From Thermoclostridium caenicola (lineage in GTDB: Bacteria > Bacillota > Clostridia > DSM-8532): a DNA stretch of 33,000 nucleotides. Location: positions 1 through 33,000 of the forward strand of contig NZ_FQZP01000028.1 of NCBI RefSeq assembly GCF_900142095.1, in the 5' to 3' direction. Shown here one piece after another: positions 29,409 to 33,000 of the stretch (position 1 is its first letter; each line of letters starts with the position of its first letter). The translations under genes were made by a program, and so were the position numbers. The notes beneath the pieces were generated by a model. That model made no database searches, had not been told where the DNA came from, and worked only from the letters and a program-made list of their open reading frames with translations.

Positions 29409-31130
29409 CTACATGGGCAGTTCGGGTGAACGAACGCTTTCCAGCCTCTGCATTCCCTGGGGCTGGACCTCCACGATGATGGGGATGATCATGGGCCTTC
29501 TCTTGGTCTTCTTGTACAGGAATGTATTCAGCTCATCCTTGATGGCATTGCGTATGGACGCCCAGTTGGTCCCCCTTCTGCTCACCGCCTTGACCAGCGC
29601 TTCCCTGGCCAGGTTCTTCACCTCTTCGATGAGCTCTTCGGATTCCTTCACATAGACAAAGCCTCTGGATATGATCTCCAGGTCGGCCATCTGGTTGCCG
29701 ACCGAATCGATGGTAGCCACCACGATGATCAGGCCGTCCTCGGAAAGGATCTTCCTGTCGCGGAGGACGATCTCGCCCACATCGCCTACACCCAGGCCGT
29801 CAACCAGCACGCTCCCTGACTGGACCGTGCCCGCTATCTTGGCGGAACGGGAAGTCAGCTCCAGCACCTTTCCGTTGGACATGGTGAAGATATTCTTTTC
29901 CGACATGCCCAGCGACGCTGCCAGCTTGGCATGCATCTTCAGGTGCCTGTACTCACCATGGGCGGGCACAAAGAACTTGGGCTTTGTCAGCCGGTGCATG
30001 AGCTTAAGCTCCTCCTGCCTGGCATGGCCGGAAACATGGATATCGGTCAGGGCATCATAAATAACTTCCGCGCCCTTTTTGAACAGTTCATTGATGACAT
30101 TGTAGACCATCTTCTCGTTTCCGGGAATGGGGCTGGCGGATATGATGACCAGGTCTCCCTCGTTGATTTCCACCTTTTTATGGGAGGAGCTGGCTATCCG
30201 TGACAAAGCCGACATGGGCTCTCCCTGGCTGCCCGTGGTGATGATCACCAGCTCTTCGGGCTTAAACCGCTTGATGCGGTCAATATCGATCAGGGTATCC
30301 TCAGGGAAGGACAGGTACCCAAGCCGTATGGCCGTTGTAACCACATTGATCATGCTGCGGCCGCACAGGGCTACCTTTCTTCCGTATTTGACAGCCGAGT
30401 TCAGCACCTGCTGAATACGGTGGATGTTGGATGCAAAGGTTGCCACGATAATCCTGGACTTTGCTCCCCTGAAAATGCTGTCAAAGGTATCCCCCACCAC
30501 GCGCTCGGACATGGTATAGCCCGGGCGCTCCACATTGGTGCTGTCAGACATGAGAAGCAGGATGCCTTTTTTGCCCAACTCCGCAATCCTGGCCAGATCC
30601 ATGGGCTCTCCCTCAATGGGTGTCTGGTCGATCTTGAAGTCGCCGGTATGGAAAACCATTCCTACCGGTGTATCAATAGCCAGGGACACCGCATCCGCAA
30701 TGCTGTGGGTGGCCCGGATGAACTCCACCTTGAAAGGCCCCAGCTGGATGGTTTGACCCTGCTTGACAATCCGGAGATCGGCCTTTCCTGCCATGTCATG
30801 CTCAACCAGCTTGTTTTCCACAAGGGCCAGCGTCAGCTCGGTTCCATAGACCGGTACCGGCAGGCGCTTGAGCACATAGGGCAGGGCGCCGATATGATCC
30901 TCGTGCCCGTGGGTCAATACGATCCCGCGCACCTTCTCCGCGTTCTTTTCCAGGTAGGTGACATCGGGAATGACCAAATCGATTCCCAGCATTTCATCTT
31001 CAGGGAAGGCCAGTCCGCAGTCCACCACGATGATGTTTTCACCATATTCAAAAACGGTCATGTTTTTTCCGATCTCTTCCATTCCCCCCAGGGGAATGAC
31101 TTTTAGCTTATTCTTCTTTTTTGTTGCCAC
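29409..31130 (-). CDS. rnj: Ribonuclease J
   Basis: A 573-residue metallo-beta-lactamase/beta-CASP ribonuclease that combines 5'-3' exonuclease and endonuclease activity in mRNA decay and rRNA processing. The MBL zinc motif HGHEDH is at 74-79; later marks are ATHSIADAVSLAI, VFHTGDFKID and LLMSDSTNVERPG. Beta-CASP features include IIVATFASNIHRIQQ, TTGSQGEPMSALSRI, ASPIPGNEK, and DIHVSGHA followed by PKFFVPAHGEYRH. A C-terminal dimerisation domain is present. Start GTG 31130 is preferred because GGAGGT lies five bases before it; a TTG four codons earlier overlaps that site. It is divergent from cca with 155 bases between, where I see no convincing promoter for it. Confidence 0.93.
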   Translation of the reverse strand: MATKKKNKLKVIPLGGMEEIGKNMTVFEYGENIIVVDCGLAFPEDEMLGIDLVIPDVTYLEKNAEKVRGIVLTHGHEDHIGALPYVLKRLPVPVYGTELTLALVENKLVEHDMAGKADLRIVKQGQTIQLGPFKVEFIRATHSIADAVSLAIDTPVGMVFHTGDFKIDQTPIEGEPMDLARIAELGKKGILLLMSDSTNVERPGYTMSERVVGDTFDSIFRGAKSRIIVATFASNIHRIQQVLNSAVKYGRKVALCGRSMINVVTTAIRLGYLSFPEDTLIDIDRIKRFKPEELVIITTGSQGEPMSALSRIASSSHKKVEINEGDLVIISASPIPGNEKMVYNVINELFKKGAEVIYDALTDIHVSGHARQEELKLMHRLTKPKFFVPAHGEYRHLKMHAKLAASLGMSEKNIFTMSNGKVLELTSRSAKIAGTVQSGSVLVDGLGVGDVGEIVLRDRKILSEDGLIIVVATIDSVGNQMADLEIISRGFVYVKESEELIEEVKNLAREALVKAVSRRGTNWASIRNAIKDELNTFLYKKTKRRPMIIPIIVEVQPQGMQRLESVRSPELPM

Positions 31131-31285
31131 AAAAACCTCCAAACTCTCTTTTTGTATTCTTCTATGCTTTCGGTATGATTCGATCTGATATTTATGGTTG
31201 CCTTTATTTGTAGCGTTCCATCAAGTATAATCTAGGTATATTATCATCACCCGGGCCAGATCCGCCCCAGGGATGGAGATTCCGT

Positions 31286-32506
31286 ATGCGCATTATTCTT
31301 CCCAAAAAAGTCAGCTCTATAATCTCTGTACTGAATCAGGCGGGCTTTTCAGCCCACGCAGTGGGAGGCTGCGTCCGCGATCTGATCATGGGAAAGGAAC
31401 CCCATGACTGGGATATCACGACCTCCGCAAGGCCGGAACAGGTAAAAGCCTTGTTTGAAGTCACCCTGGACACCGGCCTCAAGCATGGCACCGTTACGGT
31501 CAATCATGAAGGCCAGTGGTGTGAAATAACCACCTGGCGCACCGATTTGGGCTATATAAATCATCGGCATCCGGAACAGGTCAGGTTTACCGATTCGCTG
31601 GAAGCCGACCTGGCACGCAGGGACTTTACCATCAATGCCATGGCTTTTCACCCCGACGAAGGGATCATTGACCCCTTTGGCGGCATGGACGATATCCGAT
31701 CAAGGCTCATCCGTTCGGTCGGGGATCCGATGAAGCGCTTCGGAGAGGATGCCCTGCGCATGCTTCGGGCCATTCGTTTTTCCGCCCAGTTGGGGTTCGA
31801 GATAGAAAGCCGCACTTATCAGGCCATCCGCATGCTCCACGCGGATATCGCCTACATCAGTTTCGAAAGGATCCGCAGCGAACTGGATAAAATCATGGCA
31901 TCAGCCCACCCGGAAAGGCTTGGACTTATCTGGGACACGCGGCTGTCCGATCATATTTTCCCCGGCATTCCTGCCTTACCCGAACCCTTCCTGAGGACAT
32001 GCCATGAACCGTTTGCCCCGGGAACCCCGGTATATTTCCTCGGCAGCCTGTTTTACTGGGCATTCGCCCGGGACAGAACCGAACAGGCCGCAAGGATACT
32101 CTGGCGGCTGAAATACGATAATCGCACCATTTCGGATACCAGGAACCTTCTCCTGGCCGCCGAACTTATGAAAGCCCCAACGCCGCGCAACATCAGGCTT
32201 GCCTGTCGTCTGTACGGAAAGAAGATTGCGGAAATGGCCGCGAAGATTTCTGCTCAGCACGGGGATACGGCCAACCGTGAGAATTGCGGCCTTGATCCGT
32301 TGCTGATGGCAGATCCCCAACCCCTGGCCATAACTGGTGCCGATCTGATCCGTTCGGGTATCGGTGAAGGCCGGGAAATCGGCGCCATCCTCTCCCTGCT
32401 GAACCTGTGCCTTTGCGAAAATCCCCGGCTCAACACCCGGGAGACCCTGCTTCTCCTTTCCGGAGCTTTCCACAAAAAGCTTCTTGAAAACAACCTGCTC
32501 GGATAA
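31286..32506 (+). CDS. cca: CCA tRNA nucleotidyltransferase
   Basis: A 406-residue class II nucleotidyltransferase that adds or repairs the 3' CCA of tRNAs. The head domain carries GGCVRD (27-32) with the metal motif DWD at 41-43. The neck has RRDFTINAMAF (111-121) and the base-selecting RFGEDALRMLRAIRFSAQLGF (151-171). The C-terminal part (about 175-406) is helical, without an HD domain, and less conserved. GGAG is seven bases before the ATG. Sequence alone does not tell full CCA-adding from CC- or A-adding types; the complete head and neck make CCA-adding most likely. An imperfect GGGATTG/CAATCCC hairpin (32523-32547) lies after its stop but has no T-tract. Confidence 0.9.
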   Translation: MRIILPKKVSSIISVLNQAGFSAHAVGGCVRDLIMGKEPHDWDITTSARPEQVKALFEVTLDTGLKHGTVTVNHEGQWCEITTWRTDLGYINHRHPEQVRFTDSLEADLARRDFTINAMAFHPDEGIIDPFGGMDDIRSRLIRSVGDPMKRFGEDALRMLRAIRFSAQLGFEIESRTYQAIRMLHADIAYISFERIRSELDKIMASAHPERLGLIWDTRLSDHIFPGIPALPEPFLRTCHEPFAPGTPVYFLGSLFYWAFARDRTEQAARILWRLKYDNRTISDTRNLLLAAELMKAPTPRNIRLACRLYGKKIAEMAAKISAQHGDTANRENCGLDPLLMADPQPLAITGADLIRSGIGEGREIGAILSLLNLCLCENPRLNTRETLLLLSGAFHKKLLENNLLG

Positions 32507-32584
32507 ATGTTTTCAAAACAAAGGGATTGACTGAATAAGCCAATCCCCCTATCATCCGTTTATGAACAACCAGGGTTCTATAAT

Positions 32585-32636
32585 AAATGTTGGGGTGCCG
32601 AGGGACAGAACACTTCGGAACTCCAACATTTTTTTT
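32585..32636 (+). terminator. Hairpin with T-tract in the ISL3 left end
   Basis: AAATGTTGG (32585-32593) pairs with CCAACATTT (32623-32631). The pairing continues through GGT/ACT and CCGA/TCGG to about 32601/32615, and eight Ts follow. This would stop transcription entering the element from cca. Confidence 0.65.
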
Positions 32637-32713
32637 GCAAACAAAGAGAGCATGGAGTGAATTCTCTAGTAAAATGAAGTTACCCAATCCAACATTTTAA
32701 AGGAGAATCAACC

Positions 32714-33000
32714 ATGCTCTACAAAGATTATACGCGAGAATTTATTGGATTTGAAGATGTAATCGTTACCTTCGCAGAAAGAAAGGACAATCAGTTCCAC
32801 ATTCATATGAAAATGAAGCGAAAAGCCCATAAGTGTCCCCGCTGTGGTCGGATTACGGAAAAGATTCACGATTACAGAGAACAACGAATTAAGGATATAT
32901 CTTCATTTGGAAGCTATACTTTCATACATCTGAGGAAACGACGCTATGTATGTCCTTCATGCAATAAAAGGTTTTATGAAGAGGTACCTTTCCTGCCAAG
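32714..33000 (+). CDS. ISL3-family transposase, N-terminal part (continues beyond window)
   Basis: The frame opens at ATG 32714 after AAAGGAG and remains open to the window end (95 codons). It has the N-terminal zinc-ribbon arrangement of ISL3 transposases: CPRC (41-44) followed by YVCPSCNKRFYEE (C80, C83). The spacing and the sequence MLYKDYTREFIGFEDV, then DYREQRIKDISSFG, are typical. The catalytic DDE domain would lie beyond the edge, so completeness cannot be judged. Confidence 0.8.
   Translation, partial: MLYKDYTREFIGFEDVIVTFAERKDNQFHIHMKMKRKAHKCPRCGRITEKIHDYREQRIKDISSFGSYTFIHLRKRRYVCPSCNKRFYEEVPFLP

Larger units (their letters stand above)
32573..33000 (+). mobile_element. Left end of an ISL3-family insertion sequence (cut by window edge)
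   Basis: After the cca region the DNA becomes AT-rich and a transposase starts at 32714. GGGTTCTATAATAAATGTTG at 32573 resembles ISL3-type terminal repeats (G-rich start followed by A/T), but the other end is outside the window so the boundary is tentative. The untranslated end holds a strong hairpin and three copies, direct or inverted, of CCAACATTT (32623, 32689, and inverted at 32585). Confidence 0.6.

Noticed and set aside
31203-31231. Promoter for cca around TATAAT 31226
   Set aside because: The -10 is good but no -35 at 16-18 bases matches more than half of consensus.
1-33000. CRISPR array, rRNA operon or secondary-metabolite cluster
   Set aside because: No regularly spaced repeats, no rRNA-like segments and no biosynthetic multidomain genes were seen.

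Overview
The window looks like a chromosomal segment of a low-to-moderate-GC Firmicute, most likely a Clostridia member. The evidence is Shine-Dalgarno sites of the GGAGG type, frequent TTG/GTG starts, a T-box in front of thrS, a CdaA/CdaR c-di-AMP pair, RNase J, RqcH, a DacF-type PBP, an S-layer homology protein and a pst cluster. I cannot name the species. Most of the window is fairly GC-rich housekeeping DNA. The first ~1.7 kb and the last ~0.4 kb are visibly more AT-rich and are mobile DNA.

Left edge (1-1740): the first codons of an IS3-like transposase run out of the window on the minus strand. Next comes a tyrosine integrase whose N-terminal arm-binding domain is encoded upstream of its first ATG, behind an in-frame stop. 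An XRE-like helix-turn-helix is embedded in the integrase. The gene is followed by its own terminator, by direct/inverted repeats that look like arm sites, and by the 3' half of a tRNA-Trp gene. This is one end of an element integrated in tRNA-Trp; the rest of the element and the intact tRNA should lie to the left.

1773-5808 holds a small hypothetical protein, a HAAS-type membrane protein and, divergently, a nuclease-helicase fusion of the XPD/DinG class. From 14104 down to 5832 (minus strand), a near-consensus promoter drives an unannotated 30-residue membrane peptide. After it follow CvpA, a DMT permease, an exported repeat protein, an SLH protein, an S41 protease with a peptidoglycan-binding tail, and a DUF5711-like membrane-anchored propeller. 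It reads as an envelope-related operon or set of sub-operons.

14172-19458 has rqcH facing mtaD-cdaR-cdaA; the terminator of the latter group sits inside the rqcH coding sequence. 19766-27020 holds pstB, holA and thrS (minus strand, thrS with a full T-box leader and consensus promoter), then divergently pstS-pstC-pstA. The phosphate ABC transporter is therefore split, with its ATPase 4 kb away and no phoU in view. 27219-32506 holds a ComEA-like HhH protein, a DacF-type D,D-carboxypeptidase, RNase J and a CCA-adding enzyme. The right edge carries the left end of an ISL3-family insertion sequence with a hairpin in front of its transposase.

Genes read mostly as ordinary envelope, translation and phosphate housekeeping. 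The most unusual items are the integrase with its embedded HTH and damaged 5' end, the tiny membrane peptide heading the envelope cluster, the terminator buried in rqcH, and the nuclease-helicase fusion.
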